DNA from: Bacillaceae bacterium IKA-2
GTDB lineage: Bacteria; Bacillota; Bacilli; Bacillales; Anaerobacillaceae
Assembly (NCBI GenBank): GCA_031761875.1
Contig: CP134492.1
Location: 1,116,001 to 1,180,000, forward strand
Length of the DNA stretch: 64,000 nt
Direction of reading: 5' to 3'
This document shows positions 8,546-18,214 of this stretch, in pieces. Below the pieces are notes generated by a model, which did no database searches, was not told the DNA's origin, and was given only the letters and a program-made list of their open reading frames with translations. The number at the start of each line of letters is the position of its first letter. Within the stretch, counting starts at the first letter, position 1. Made by a program: the position numbers and the translations under genes.

Positions 8546-10171
8546 TTGGGAGAACAAGTTTTTATTTATGATACGACCCTGCGTGATGGTACGCAGGGTG
8601 AAGGTATTAGCTTATCGGTAGATGATAAACTAAAAATTGTTGAAAAATTAGACCAACTTGGTGTTCACTATATTGAAGGTGGTTGGCCTGGTAGTAACCC
8701 GAAAGATATGGAGTTTTTTCAAAGGGCAAAGGAGCTTCAGCTTAGTAACGCAAGGATTGCTGCTTTTGGCAGTACGACAAGAATTGGTGTCAATGCAAAA
8801 GACGATGAAAATTTACAAAAGCTAATTGAATGTGGAGTAACTGTTGTAACAATTTTTGGTAAATCGTGGGATTTTCAAGTGACAGAAGCGTTAAGAACAA
8901 CTTTAGAAGAAAACTTACGAATGATAGCGGATTCAGTAATGTTTTTAAAAGGAAATGGAGTAGAAGTTATTTTTGATGCTGAACATTTTTTTGATGGCTA
9001 TAAGCATAATCAAAAATATGCATTGGCAGCAATTAAAGCAGCTGAGGATGCAGGGGCTGACTGTATCACTCTTTGTGACACAAACGGCGGAACTTTACCT
9101 CATGAAATTACTGAAATTGTTAAAGTGGTCTGTGACGTAACAAACATTCAGGTAGGCATCCATTGTCATAATGATGGTGAAGTTGCCGTTGCGAATTCTC
9201 TTGCTGCTGTTCAAGCAGGAGCACGCCAAGTGCAAGGAACAATGAATGGATATGGTGAGCGATGTGGCAATGCCAATTTAATTTCAGTCATTCCCAACTT
9301 GCAAATGAAACTAGATTTTCAATGTATTCTCGAAGAAAACTTGTCAAAATTAACGTTGATTTCAAAATATGTTCATGAAATTGCTAACCAATCTGCACCG
9401 AGTAATCAGCCTTTTGTAGGTAGAAGTGCTTTTGCACATAAAGGCGGGATGCATGTAAGTGCTGTATTAAAACACCCTGAGACTTATGAGCATGTAAAGC
9501 CAGAGTTGTTAGGGAACACGCGTCGTGTGCTTGTCTCAGAGCTTTCAGGACAAAGTAATTTAATTTTTAAAGCAAAAGAATGGAATTGTACTTTTGATAA
9601 GAAAGATCCAACGAGTAAGAAGCTTCTTGAAATGATGAAAGAAAAGGAACATCAAGGTTATCAATATGAAGCAGCAGAGGCTTCTTTTGAACTGTTAGTC
9701 AAAAAAAGCTTTGCTGAATGGAAAGAATATTTTTCACTTGATTTTTATAAGATTTTTATTGAAAAAAATGGAGCTGACCTTTTTTCAACAGAAGCGGTAG
9801 TAAAACTTTGTGTTCAAGATGAAATGGTATTAACAGCAGCTGAAGGAAATGGCCCTGTTAACGCACTAGACCATGCTCTCCGAAAAGGATTGGAACAATT
9901 TTATCCAATCATTAAGAACATGTATTTATCAGATTATAAAGTTCGCGTTTTAGACGAGACGGATGCAACCGCATCAAAAGTTCGTGTCTTGATCGAGTCG
10001 TCGGACGGAAAAGAAACATGGAGTACAATCGGTGTATCTGGAAATATTATTAAAGCTAGTTGGCTTGCGCTTGTTGATAGTCTTCAATATTATTTAATGA
10101 AACATGATAATGAAATTGTACTGAAACATCCCAAGCAAGAAGAGATTTGTCTTGGATTAAAAAACCACTAA
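8546..10171 (+). CDS. cimA: (R)-citramalate synthase
   Basis: 541 aa. Condenses pyruvate with acetyl-CoA to citramalate, opening the threonine-independent route to isoleucine. HMGL-like TIM barrel with metal/substrate motifs: [12 protein letters not shown] at residues 9-20, DTNGGTLP, and [15 protein letters not shown]. The C-terminal ~130 residues form the LeuA-type allosteric domain. Length and the long C-terminus fit CimA better than LeuA or homocitrate synthase; cis-homoaconitate-type functions are less likely. TTG start after a GGAGGGG ribosome site. Stands alone with family A repeats on both sides. Confidence 0.9.
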   Translation: MGEQVFIYDTTLRDGTQGEGISLSVDDKLKIVEKLDQLGVHYIEGGWPGSNPKDMEFFQRAKELQLSNARIAAFGSTTRIGVNAKDDENLQKLIECGVTVVTIFGKSWDFQVTEALRTTLEENLRMIADSVMFLKGNGVEVIFDAEHFFDGYKHNQKYALAAIKAAEDAGADCITLCDTNGGTLPHEITEIVKVVCDVTNIQVGIHCHNDGEVAVANSLAAVQAGARQVQGTMNGYGERCGNANLISVIPNLQMKLDFQCILEENLSKLTLISKYVHEIANQSAPSNQPFVGRSAFAHKGGMHVSAVLKHPETYEHVKPELLGNTRRVLVSELSGQSNLIFKAKEWNCTFDKKDPTSKKLLEMMKEKEHQGYQYEAAEASFELLVKKSFAEWKEYFSLDFYKIFIEKNGADLFSTEAVVKLCVQDEMVLTAAEGNGPVNALDHALRKGLEQFYPIIKNMYLSDYKVRVLDETDATASKVRVLIESSDGKETWSTIGVSGNIIKASWLALVDSLQYYLMKHDNEIVLKHPKQEEICLGLKNH

Positions 10172-10202
10172 TCTTCTAATCCGAATCAAAAATAAGTTGT
10201 TC

Positions 10203-10380
10203 AAAAGAAAAGCGCAAGGCGACCGTCTAGCGGCGAAAAACGCTGGAAGTTGACAGAAGTCGTTTTCTGACTAGCCAATGGCGCCTGCTCCTGCGGTTAC
10301 TCGTCGCAAAACCAGCTATGAAGTAACTCAATGATGTGTCTTAAAGCTAGACAGACACGAAAATTTTATACTTTCTTACC
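10203..10380 (-). repeat. Family A mosaic palindromic repeat (reverse orientation)
   Basis: Read on the minus strand it runs from GGTAAGAAAGTATA through TGTCTAGC, a module with GAGTTACTTCATAGCTGG and GTAACCGCAGGAGCAGG, to CGCCTTGCGCTTTTCTTTT. It fills the 10172-10465 gap between cimA and trpB. The inner module is shared with the copies at 22796 and 37251. Confidence 0.85.
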
Positions 10381-10465
10381 TTTTAAACAAAAAAAATTTC
10401 CATTGAAATTTTCAGAGTAGGTTGATAATATAAAAGTAGCTTAGAGATTGAAAGGATGAGATGAG

Positions 10466-11650
10466 ATGAGCAAAGTTGAGGAAATTAATGTTAAAAAGGA
10501 TGAAAAAGGTTATTTTGGAGAGTTCGGGGGCTCATTTGTGCCACCACAACTGCAGCCGGTACTAGACCGGTTAGAGGATGCTTTTGAAACGTATAAGAAT
10601 GACCCTGATTTTCTTGAAGAGTATTCATATTATTTGAAGGATTATGTCGGGAGAGAAAATCCACTTACCTTTGCTAAACGTTTAACTGAAAAGTTAGCAG
10701 GTGCAAAAATTTATTTAAAGCGAGAAGATTTAAATCATACAGGAGCACATAAAATTAATAACGTTTTAGGGCAAATTTTACTTGCGAAAAGAATGGGTGC
10801 CCATCGAATTATTGCTGAAACCGGTGCAGGGCAGCATGGAGTTGCTACAGCGACAGCTTGTGCGATGTTAGGGATGGAGTGCATCATTTACATGGGAGTT
10901 GAAGACATGCGGCGTCAAGCCCTTAATGTATTTCGCATGGAACTATTAGGTGCGAAAGTAACTGCTGTTAATAAGGGGCAAGGTCGTTTGAAAGATGCTG
11001 TTGATGAAGCATTAAATGATTTAATTGAAAACTATCAAGATACCTTTTATTTATTAGGGTCAGCGGTTGGGCCACACCCGTTTCCTTCCATGGTTCGACA
11101 TTTTCAAGCGATTATTAGTAAAGAGTCGAAGCGACAAATTTTAGAAAAAGAAGGTCGCCTTCCAAATATGGTTGTAGCATGTGTAGGTGGTGGAAGTAAT
11201 GCGATTGGTGCTTTTGCTGAATTTATACCTGAGGCGAGCGTACGCTTAGTTGGAGTTGAACCTGAGGAAGCTGCAAGTTTAACAAAAGGAACACCAGGTG
11301 TTTTACACGGTTTTAGATGTTTAATGTTACAGGACGAGGCGGGAAATCCATTGCCTACCCACTCGATTTCAGCGGGCTTAGACTATCCAGGAATCGGCCC
11401 TGAGCACAGCCAATTAAAGGTCAGTGGACGTGCCGAATACTACGCAGTATCAAAAAAGGAAGTGTTGGATGCATTTCAAGTGTTGTCTCGTACTGAAGGG
11501 ATTATTCCAGCTTTAGAAAGTGCGCATGCTGTTGCATACGTATTGAAAGAAGCACCGAAAATGTCTAAAGAAGACATCATTATTATTAATATATCGGGTC
11601 GTGGCGATAAAGATGTGCATGAAGTATCACTTCTTTTAGAAGATCAATAA
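10466..11650 (+). CDS. trpB: Tryptophan synthase beta chain
   Basis: 394 aa, normal for TrpB1. PLP-dependent condensation of indole with serine. The PLP lysine lies in [14 protein letters not shown] (near residue 90); GGGSNAIG binds the cofactor phosphate; [12 protein letters not shown] is the active-site loop. ATG at 10466 follows AAAGGAT; an ATG five bases earlier opens a two-codon frame. No other trp genes adjoin it. A lone trpB may act on salvaged indole or duplicate a trp-operon copy elsewhere. Confidence 0.95.
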   Translation: MSKVEEINVKKDEKGYFGEFGGSFVPPQLQPVLDRLEDAFETYKNDPDFLEEYSYYLKDYVGRENPLTFAKRLTEKLAGAKIYLKREDLNHTGAHKINNVLGQILLAKRMGAHRIIAETGAGQHGVATATACAMLGMECIIYMGVEDMRRQALNVFRMELLGAKVTAVNKGQGRLKDAVDEALNDLIENYQDTFYLLGSAVGPHPFPSMVRHFQAIISKESKRQILEKEGRLPNMVVACVGGGSNAIGAFAEFIPEASVRLVGVEPEEAASLTKGTPGVLHGFRCLMLQDEAGNPLPTHSISAGLDYPGIGPEHSQLKVSGRAEYYAVSKKEVLDAFQVLSRTEGIIPALESAHAVAYVLKEAPKMSKEDIIIINISGRGDKDVHEVSLLLEDQ

Positions 11651-11653
11651 AAT

Positions 11654-11695
11654 AAAAGGGATGACTAAGAATAAATTAGTCATCCCTTTTATTTA
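11654..11695. terminator. Bidirectional terminator, trpB / ycgQ-like
   Basis: 15-bp perfect stem AAAAGGGATGACTAA / TTAGTCATCCCTTTT, 7-nt loop, T-run on each strand; its 3' side abuts the ycgQ-like stop codon. Confidence 0.92.
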
Positions 11696-12652
11696 TCGAA
11701 AGCTTGGATATACATACGGTGAATCAGGTTCAGGGATAATGGTTACTTCCTGGATCTGGATAACGGGTAATTCGTAATTATTGTATTCTGTTTTAGTAAT
11801 TGTGCCTCTAACTCTAAGCCAAGCGTCATCCTCATAAAGATGGGCATCATCACTTTCTACCAAAGTCCCATATACTCCTGCATCTGCAGTACAACATGTC
11901 ATAGCAAATCTAGCAACTACGATCCGATTTTCATTAAAATCAGGTTCTCTGAATACGAATCCTGTTGTTACAATCTCTTTGCCAATGAAGCGTTCCAAGT
12001 GTAAATCTAAAAGAGTCATGATATCTAAATAGTTTTCCTCAGTAACTAAAATAAGAGGTTCATTGATAAGTTCAGCCAGTAATTCGTCGTAATAGTCATT
12101 AAACCCATCTTCGGTGTAAAAATCTTCAATTTGGTAATGCTCGATATCCTCAACATCCTCAACATCCTCAGTAGAGTTACCTTCTATACTCGCTACATAG
12201 CCTTCACGGTCGTTTAAATACTGGTCAGCTCTTGGAGTACTGCTCTGATCTTCTGTAATAGGTTGGTTATTTCCGGAACCGTAGATGACCCCGCGATTCG
12301 CTGCAACTGAACTGTTTAAGGCTTGGTCAGGGATAACAAACCCCATTACTAGCGGTAAAATAAAAATCGAATAAACGATTAGCTTGACCCAAGTAGCCCC
12401 TCCTACTTGATGTTCTAAGCCACAGTCGCAGTCCTCTTCATCGGATTGGCCTTTGTTTGTACTTCGGAAAATTTGAATGGCACCTAATATGAAAAATATG
12501 ATTACAGAAAAATAAATAAAAGGCATCATCTTTGGAGCGATATAGTACTTAATATTATCACTGATGATTAGTCCTAAGATTAATAGGGCAAAACCAAAGA
12601 GAATAACCCCACGAATATAAGCATGGAAACTTAAATCGCCTTTACTATTCAT
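11693..12652 (-). CDS. ycgQ: YcgQ-type (TIGR03943) permease-subunit protein
   Basis: About 319 aa. Membrane segments near residues 10-30, 40-60 and 95-115, then a soluble region with an acidic stretch (EDVEDVEDIEH) and a C-terminal domain. A DCDCG segment in the second loop could bind metal. Length and the partner permease gene immediately upstream identify the YcgQ/UPF0703 family. GTG at 12661 would add three residues; ATG at 12652 has the better-spaced AGGA site. The YcgQ/YcgR pair has no proven biochemical role, though the neighbouring CobW-type GTPase suggests metal-related physiology (inference). Confidence 0.85.
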   Translation of the reverse strand: MNSKGDLSFHAYIRGVILFGFALLILGLIISDNIKYYIAPKMMPFIYFSVIIFFILGAIQIFRSTNKGQSDEEDCDCGLEHQVGGATWVKLIVYSIFILPLVMGFVIPDQALNSSVAANRGVIYGSGNNQPITEDQSSTPRADQYLNDREGYVASIEGNSTEDVEDVEDIEHYQIEDFYTEDGFNDYYDELLAELINEPLILVTEENYLDIMTLLDLHLERFIGKEIVTTGFVFREPDFNENRIVVARFAMTCCTADAGVYGTLVESDDAHLYEDDAWLRVRGTITKTEYNNYELPVIQIQEVTIIPEPDSPYVYPSFR

Positions 12653-12679
12653 TGCATTCACATCCTAACTTAAAGTTAT

Positions 12680-13711
12680 TTATAAAATAAAAAAGTTTAA
12701 TAATAACACCGATCCGAATACTGAAATGGTAACTGTTGCTATAAATACTAACACAAATTTAGTTTTAAAGAAGGCTAGAAGCATAATCGTATTTTTTAAG
12801 TCAATCATTGGTCCGTATACTAAAAAAGCAATGATTGAACTGGTCGTAAAGTTATTAGCAAATGAGGCTGCTACAAAGGCATCTGCTTCTGAGCACAACG
12901 ATAACACGTAAGCAAAAGCCATCATCACAAATGTTGCTGAATATTCATTTGAGCCTAATGCTTGTAATAAGCTTCTATCTAACAATGTTTGGAACAAGGC
13001 GGCAATAAAAGCACCGGCAATTAAATATTTCCCCATCATAAAAAATTCATCTGCAGCATGGTACATAGTTTGCTTGAAACGATTTGATTTTTTTGTAGGT
13101 ACAACAACTTGAGTTACTTGTTTACCCATTAACTCTTCTTTGCTCCATTTTAATTGATCGGTCTTGTTTCGGAAAATAAAATACATAATCGCGCCTATTA
13201 AAATAGCTAAAATGAAAGCTAATCCCATCCGAGAATAAAGAACAGTAGGGTTGTTTCTAAAGGCATAAAAAGTTGAGGCGAAAACAACTGGATTTAAAAT
13301 TGGAGCGCCTACTAAAAATACAACACCGACATGTAAGGGCATCCCTTTTTTTATTAAGCGGCGAACGACTGGAACAATGGCACATTCACAAATCGGGAAA
13401 ATCGCACCCAATAAAGCGGCTGGTAAAAGTGCTGCTAGTGCATTTTTAGGTAAAAACTTTTGGATTTTATCTTCGGAAACATAAATTTGTATTAACGCCG
13501 AAACGAAGACACCTAGTAAAATAAACGGAAAGGCTTCAATGATAATACTGATAAAAATCGTATTTACATTAACCATAGTATCAGGTAAATTGGACAAGGC
13601 AATTGAATCTTTAATTTTTTCTATATTAAAAAAAAGTAATAAAAATACTAGTAATAATGCTACCCCGAGTAAATCTTTTCCTAGGGATGATACGGACTCT
13701 TTTAAGTTCAC
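12680..13711 (-). CDS. ycgR: YcgR-type permease (UPF0718/DUF318)
   Basis: 343 aa, about eight hydrophobic segments. The family signature CECAIVPVVRRLIKKGMP followed by GVVFLVGAPILNPVV is present (residues ~110-140). It partners YcgQ, whose gene follows on the minus strand. GTG start preceded by GGAG at good spacing. Divergent from the CobW-type GTPase across a 349-bp region with two dyads. Substrate unknown. Confidence 0.88.
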   Translation of the reverse strand: MNLKESVSSLGKDLLGVALLLVFLLLFFNIEKIKDSIALSNLPDTMVNVNTIFISIIIEAFPFILLGVFVSALIQIYVSEDKIQKFLPKNALAALLPAALLGAIFPICECAIVPVVRRLIKKGMPLHVGVVFLVGAPILNPVVFASTFYAFRNNPTVLYSRMGLAFILAILIGAIMYFIFRNKTDQLKWSKEELMGKQVTQVVVPTKKSNRFKQTMYHAADEFFMMGKYLIAGAFIAALFQTLLDRSLLQALGSNEYSATFVMMAFAYVLSLCSEADAFVAASFANNFTTSSIIAFLVYGPMIDLKNTIMLLAFFKTKFVLVFIATVTISVFGSVLLLNFFIL

Positions 13712-14060
13712 AAGGATCTACTCCTACGTTGATTTTTTTGAATAAGACATTCATATGTAGTGTGCTTTGAGGAATACTTTTCAATTAATTTTATACTTTT
13801 CATTCAATATAACATTCTACCATAAACTAATCGAAGAGGGAATGAACCTTTTTATTCCTTTTAAGTTTAGTAGTTTATAATGTAAATTGATTATAAATGA
13901 ACGAAATTCATTCAAATATATTATCATTACATTTTTGTATAACAGATACGTTAATAGTCTGTAAGATCGTAGTTTAGGCTTTCAAATAGTAATGGTTCCT
14001 ATTTGAATTTTTTCAATAATTGTGCTAAGTTTAATTCAATATAAAGCTTTGGGGGAAATT
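13712..14060. promoter_or_regulatory. Divergent intergenic region with two dyads
   Basis: Between ycgR-like and cobW-like starts. Dyad 1 at 13896-13912 is AATGAA-N5-TTCATT. Dyad 2 at 13981-14007 is TTCAAATAG-N9-CTATTTGAA, 54 bp before the GTPase start. Either could be an operator. Neither matches the B. subtilis Zur box (AAATCGTAAT...), so I do not call Zur control. Confidence 0.4.
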
Positions 14061-15071
14061 ATGAAAAAAACAGTGCCAGCATATATTATTACGGGGTTTT
14101 TGGGTAGTGGGAAAACGACTGTCTTACAAAATATTCTTATTTATTGTAAAGAAAATAATTTAAAGCCAGCAATTGTCTTAAACGAAATCGGAGACACAAA
14201 TGTAGAAGCAGATTTGTTTGCTGATGATAGTGTTCTTGAAATGCTGAACGGTTGTATTTGTTGCTCAATTCAAGCTGATTTTACGAGCGAGTTACAGATG
14301 TTTTTGAATTCGTTAGCAAATAATGAAATGCCGGATGTCCTATTGATTGAAGGCACTGGAGTTGCGAATCCCTTAGAAATAGTCGATGCACTGACAGATC
14401 CTCAACTAATTGATGTTGTTGATTTATATTCTGTTATTAATTTAATTGATGCGAGTAAGTATATAGAATATCAAAGTATTTTTTCAAGTTCCAAAGAAGT
14501 ACGGGATGTTTTGAAATCACAAATTACGACAAGCTCATTTATTATTTTAAATAAACTAGATTTAATAAATGATAAGTTGGTCGGAAAAGTTCGGAAAAAA
14601 GTGGGAGAACTAAAAAGAAGTGATACAGCTGTTGTAGAAACAAGTTATGGAGAGGTTGATATCCAACAATTGTTTGAGAGGCGGATTTCGACTCACCGAA
14701 CAAATTCTACATTACAACTTCTAGAACCTAATCAATCGGCTTGTTGTGACAATCAAACTTGTGAGGACCATGAACACGACCATAACCATAACCATACGTT
14801 TCAGGCGCTAAAAATTGAAATCGATCATCCAATTGATCGGATTCAGTTGGAACAGTGGTTAAACAGACTTCCAAAAACAATCGTCCGAGGCAAAGGGATT
14901 ATCGCTTTGACGGAAACTGTTGGGCTATTTCAATTTCAATATTCGTCAGATATATTAAAAATAGAACGCTTAAAAACAGCAACAACTGTTAAACCCTGTT
15001 TGATTTTAATTGGTGTAGATCTGGATAGTGTCAAAATTGAGACAACTTTTCGTGAACAGTTTGGAGAATAG
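14061..15071 (+). CDS. CobW/YciC-family metal-chaperone GTPase
   Basis: 336 aa. G3E GTPase: Walker A GFLGSGKTT (residues ~10-18), the metal-binding GCICC motif near residue 67, and NKLDL for guanine specificity. A histidine-rich loop HEHDHNHNH, with a nearby CCDNQTC, precedes the CobW C-terminal domain; such loops bind zinc or other transition metals. ATG at 14061 with GGGGGAAATT is preferred over an upstream ATG at 14022 that lacks a site and adds 13 atypical residues. Closest named relatives are YciC/ZagA-type zinc metallochaperones. Confidence 0.9.
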   Translation: MKKTVPAYIITGFLGSGKTTVLQNILIYCKENNLKPAIVLNEIGDTNVEADLFADDSVLEMLNGCICCSIQADFTSELQMFLNSLANNEMPDVLLIEGTGVANPLEIVDALTDPQLIDVVDLYSVINLIDASKYIEYQSIFSSSKEVRDVLKSQITTSSFIILNKLDLINDKLVGKVRKKVGELKRSDTAVVETSYGEVDIQQLFERRISTHRTNSTLQLLEPNQSACCDNQTCEDHEHDHNHNHTFQALKIEIDHPIDRIQLEQWLNRLPKTIVRGKGIIALTETVGLFQFQYSSDILKIERLKTATTVKPCLILIGVDLDSVKIETTFREQFGE

Positions 15072-15100
15072 CAAGAGAGACCGGAACCGAGGGAACATCA

Positions 15101-15143
15101 AAAACAAGAAAAGACTAGGGGACTCTAGCCTTTTCTTGTTTTT
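15101..15143 (+). terminator. Terminator of the CobW-type gene
   Basis: AAAACAAGAAAAG paired with CTTTTCTTGTTTTT, with CTAG/CTAG inner pairing; U-rich end. Confidence 0.9.
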
Positions 15144-15317
15144 AAATAGAAGGTTTACCCACTAAAACACCCAACTTACTTAATAAGCCAATAAGCTTTG
15201 TTATTAGTGATCGTAATTGCTTGAAAAGCTAGTTTCCGGTCATTATTCTAGGCTTTTGGTTACCACGAACGGCTTAAATCTGAAGTTCTGGTTATGACAC
15301 TATTTATTTGGGTTATT

Positions 15318-15965
15318 TTATTGAACTTTTTTCACTTTCTCTACTAAATCCTCAATTAATTCATAGGAGATAATCCCAGTATGAGCAACAAAAATATGCC
15401 CTTTTTGATCAATAATGTAAGTTTTCGGAATAGTTATCGCATTGTACAATTGCGTTTGCACAAGACCTCTTTGATTAGTTACGCTAATACGTTCGTCAAT
15501 AACATTTGGAAAAGTAATTTGATATTCCTCCATAAAATCATCGACAACAGCTAGACTAGCTTCAGTCATTAACATATTTATACCAAGGACAGTAACACCT
15601 TTATCTTTATAGTCATTGTAGAACTGGTTTAAATCTGGCATTTCATCACGACAGGGCGGACACCATGTTGCCCACAAATTTAATACGACAATCTGGCCTT
15701 GAAAAGATGAGAGAGCAACCTTTTCATCTGTTCCCCACAGCTGGAGTGTAAAATCAGGAGCGATCATTCCACGGTTTAGCCCAACCTCATCTATACGGTT
15801 ATATAAGGTTTCTGATGATCCACTTTCTTTAAGCGTTTCCTCATTTAGCTGTTGAGGTTGACTTGCTGAGTCTGTTTTACTATCTAGGCTATCCATTAAT
15901 ACGTAGCCAATAAAGATCATGGCAACGATAACCACAATCGTGCTAATAAAACGATTTTTTGCCAT
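15318..15965 (-). CDS. Membrane-anchored thioredoxin-like oxidoreductase (ResA/TlpA type)
   Basis: 215 aa. One N-terminal membrane anchor (residues 6-24), a linker, then a TlpA/ResA thioredoxin fold facing outside. Catalytic Cys102 and Cys105 in WATWCPPCRDEMP; cis-Pro region TIPKTYIID. Such proteins reduce extracytoplasmic disulfides, for example apocytochrome c before haem attachment. No ccd or res genes adjoin it, so the exact client is unknown. GGGGGG ribosome site before ATG. Confidence 0.88.
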   Translation of the reverse strand: MAKNRFISTIVVIVAMIFIGYVLMDSLDSKTDSASQPQQLNEETLKESGSSETLYNRIDEVGLNRGMIAPDFTLQLWGTDEKVALSSFQGQIVVLNLWATWCPPCRDEMPDLNQFYNDYKDKGVTVLGINMLMTEASLAVVDDFMEEYQITFPNVIDERISVTNQRGLVQTQLYNAITIPKTYIIDQKGHIFVAHTGIISYELIEDLVEKVKKVQ

Positions 15966-16115
15966 ACACAGCCCCCCTTACGTTTATTGTACTTTATAAT
16001 ATAACAAATTTCCATGAACCCGTTTTATTGGATGTTCAAAAAAGAGGGTACTCCGTCAGTTCCGATTATCCTCCTTTCAAAGACGCTTTTTTATAAATTG
16101 CAGAGCAAATATAGC

Positions 16116-16490
16116 TTAAAAATTTACAACGAGCCAAAAACCACCGATAAAAAAACCAACAGAAAGAATCATCGTCAAAAAAACATATAATATAGCTTTC
16201 TTTACTTTTCTCGCCCGCAACAGTTGCATCGTTTCTACACTAAATGTTGAAAAAGTTGTAAACGCTCCAAAAAATCCTACACTTAAAAATAATAATAATG
16301 GTGTCGAGTAACTACCATCTTCAAAATATAAAGCTAAAATCAAACCAAGACTAAGGGAACCAACGATGTTAACGAGTAACATTGCTATAGGAATCGGAGG
16401 ATTGGGAAATTTCTTCATCATGAAAATTCCAACTGCGTAGCGGGTCATTGCACCGAAGGCGCCACCTAAGCCAACTAGTAGCCAATTCAT
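16116..16490 (-). CDS. crcB: Fluoride channel subunit FluC (CrcB)
   Basis: 124 aa, four membrane segments. CrcB/Fluc signatures GGAFGAMTRY near the N-terminus and GFFGAFTTFSTFSVE in the third segment (phenylalanine/threonine track). Dual-topology fluoride exporter. Its start overlaps the stop of the other crcB gene by 4 bp, so the two are translated together, probably as a heterodimer in which each protein has fixed orientation. Confidence 0.93.
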   Translation of the reverse strand: MNWLLVGLGGAFGAMTRYAVGIFMMKKFPNPPIPIAMLLVNIVGSLSLGLILALYFEDGSYSTPLLLFLSVGFFGAFTTFSTFSVETMQLLRARKVKKAILYVFLTMILSVGFFIGGFWLVVNF

Positions 16491-16906
16491 TCCACCTCAC
16501 CTACTTCTCTTCTTGATTTATATTTAAAACTTCCTTTTTCAGCCCAAATATAGCCAATAAACGCTAATGCAACACCGCCAAATATTGAAGTACTAAGATA
16601 GAAACTAATAAATAACCAATATTCACTTATAATCAAGCTATTAACATCAGCAGCTAAAGTGGACATCGTCGTGAAGCCGCCACAAAACCCAACACCAAGT
16701 CCCGTTTTAAGGATTTCATTTATTTTAAGATGTACAATCCAGCCTGTCAGTAGCCCAAGTAAAAAACTTCCTATAAGATTTTCAAGTAATGTACCTAACG
16801 GAAATAGATGGGCAACTGTTTGAATGTTAATCAAATAGCGCAATAGTGTTCCTAGTCCGCCACCAATGCCGACAGCTAAAAATGTTATTAGATGTTTTTT
16901 TTCCAT
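16487..16906 (-). CDS. crcB: Fluoride channel subunit FluC (CrcB) paralogue
   Basis: 139 aa, four membrane segments; GGGLGTLLRYLIN and GFCGGFTTMSTLAAD correspond to the family motifs, with methionine replacing one phenylalanine. First gene of the crcB pair. The C-terminus is basic (KYKSRREVGE). I see no fluoride riboswitch upstream. Weak ribosome site (GAAGTG). Confidence 0.92.
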   Translation of the reverse strand: MEKKHLITFLAVGIGGGLGTLLRYLINIQTVAHLFPLGTLLENLIGSFLLGLLTGWIVHLKINEILKTGLGVGFCGGFTTMSTLAADVNSLIISEYWLFISFYLSTSIFGGVALAFIGYIWAEKGSFKYKSRREVGEVE

Positions 16907-17112
16907 GATAACACTTCATTTCTATCTTGATTAATATAGCCTGCTTAAATTTCATAATATAAATTCAGCACAACTTAGTAACGTATTAATGTTCAAGTTA
17001 CTCAGTAGCTTAATGTGGCTAATTTATTGATATTTGATATTATTATTATTAAGTATAATAAACGTTTTTTTTAGTTTCAATGGTTATTAAAATTAGTTAC
17101 TAAATTAGAATA

Positions 17113-17226
17113 TAGAGGTTGTTCAAAACTAGCATCGCTGATCAGCCACCTCGCGAGGCAGTAACTATGTCTAAAGCCTTAGTTACTGTATAAAAAAAGA
17201 AAAAATAATTTTGAACAACCTCTAAA
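17113..17226. repeat. Family C MITE-like element
   Basis: 114 bp bounded by perfect 14-16-bp terminal inverted repeats, TAGAGGTTGTTCAAAA and TTTTGAACAACCTCTA. Inside are GATCAGCCACCTCGCGAGGC and a GTAACTA/AGTTAC hairpin. No coding capacity. It lies in the 392-bp gap between the crcB pair and uppP, the rest of which is featureless AT-rich DNA. A degenerate reverse copy is at about 20345-20434. Confidence 0.7.
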
Positions 17227-17298
17227 AATAGCTTTATTAAAAGCTGTCGATTTGCTAGAATGATAAGCAGTTGATTTTAAAAACGAAAGGAGACCTCT

Positions 17299-18129
17299 AT
17301 GTCTATTATTGAAGCAATTATTTTTGGGATTGTCCAAGGTTTAACCGAATTTTTACCGATATCTAGTACAGCACATATTGTCATTACCCAACTTATTTTA
17401 GGGACGACATTTCCTGGATTAACCTTTGAAATCTTTTTACACCTTGCCTCAATTTTGGCAGTTATTATTTATTTCAGAAAAGATTTATTCCTAGTCATTG
17501 TTGGTTTTATAAGTTATTTTAAAACGAAATCTGAGCAAAATCGTATTCAGTTTTTCTTTGGACTTTATATTATCGTGGCTACAGTTATCACAGGAGGCAT
17601 AGGATTATTACTGAAAGACCTCGTTGGCGATGTAATGAAAACTCCGCCATTTATCGCTGGTGCCCTTGTTGTTACAGGTTTAGGGTTAGTGTTTATCGAA
17701 CGTGTCCATAGGTATGGGACAAGAACTGAAAAAGATATGACTTTTCTGGATGCGATCATCGTTGGGTTAGCACAAACATTAGCTGTTTTGCCAGGGATTT
17801 CTCGGTCTGGATCAACGTTAATTGCCGCACTTATTGTCGGACTTGATCGTGATACAGCTGTGCGCTATTCTTTTTTACTTGTTATACCAGTTATTTTAGG
17901 GTCAACAGTTCTTGCAGTTGGTGAAGTTAGTAATGATATTTTTGCTGCCATTGGTGCACCTGCACTTATTGTCTCATTTATTACAACTGTAATCTTTTCG
18001 TGGCTTGGGATTATTTGGTTGATTGATTTTCTGAAAAGAAGTAAACTAATATATTTTGCAGTTTACTGTTTTGTTCTTGCGATTTTAGTTTTCTTTTTTA
18101 TCGAACCAGCGACAGTCATTGAGCTTTAA
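17299..18129 (+). CDS. uppP: Undecaprenyl-diphosphate phosphatase
   Basis: 276 aa, about eight membrane segments. Recycles undecaprenyl pyrophosphate for cell-wall synthesis; loss gives bacitracin sensitivity. Both active-site motifs are intact: GLTEFLPISSTAH at residues 14-26 and LPGISRSGST in the second half. GAAAGGAGA ribosome site before ATG. Single gene with its own terminator. Confidence 0.96.
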   Translation: MSIIEAIIFGIVQGLTEFLPISSTAHIVITQLILGTTFPGLTFEIFLHLASILAVIIYFRKDLFLVIVGFISYFKTKSEQNRIQFFFGLYIIVATVITGGIGLLLKDLVGDVMKTPPFIAGALVVTGLGLVFIERVHRYGTRTEKDMTFLDAIIVGLAQTLAVLPGISRSGSTLIAALIVGLDRDTAVRYSFLLVIPVILGSTVLAVGEVSNDIFAAIGAPALIVSFITTVIFSWLGIIWLIDFLKRSKLIYFAVYCFVLAILVFFFIEPATVIEL

Positions 18130-18138
18130 AATAAAGGC

Positions 18139-18175
18139 AAAACACTAGGATAAATAAATCCTAGTGTTTTTTTCG
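18139..18175 (+). terminator. Terminator of uppP
   Basis: AAAACACTAGGAT / ATCCTAGTGTTTT, perfect 13-bp stem, 6-nt loop, followed by T-run. Confidence 0.93.
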
Positions 18176-18214
18176 ATGAGTCTCTTATTAGCCTCTTTTT
18201 TAATGTGTCTTTAT

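Noticed and set aside
8401-10465. T-box leaders for cimA or trpB
   Set aside because: No AGGGTGG-type T-box sequence or terminator/antiterminator layout seen.
16907-17298. Fluoride riboswitch before the crcB pair
   Set aside because: Looked on the minus-strand leader; none of the conserved strings is present.
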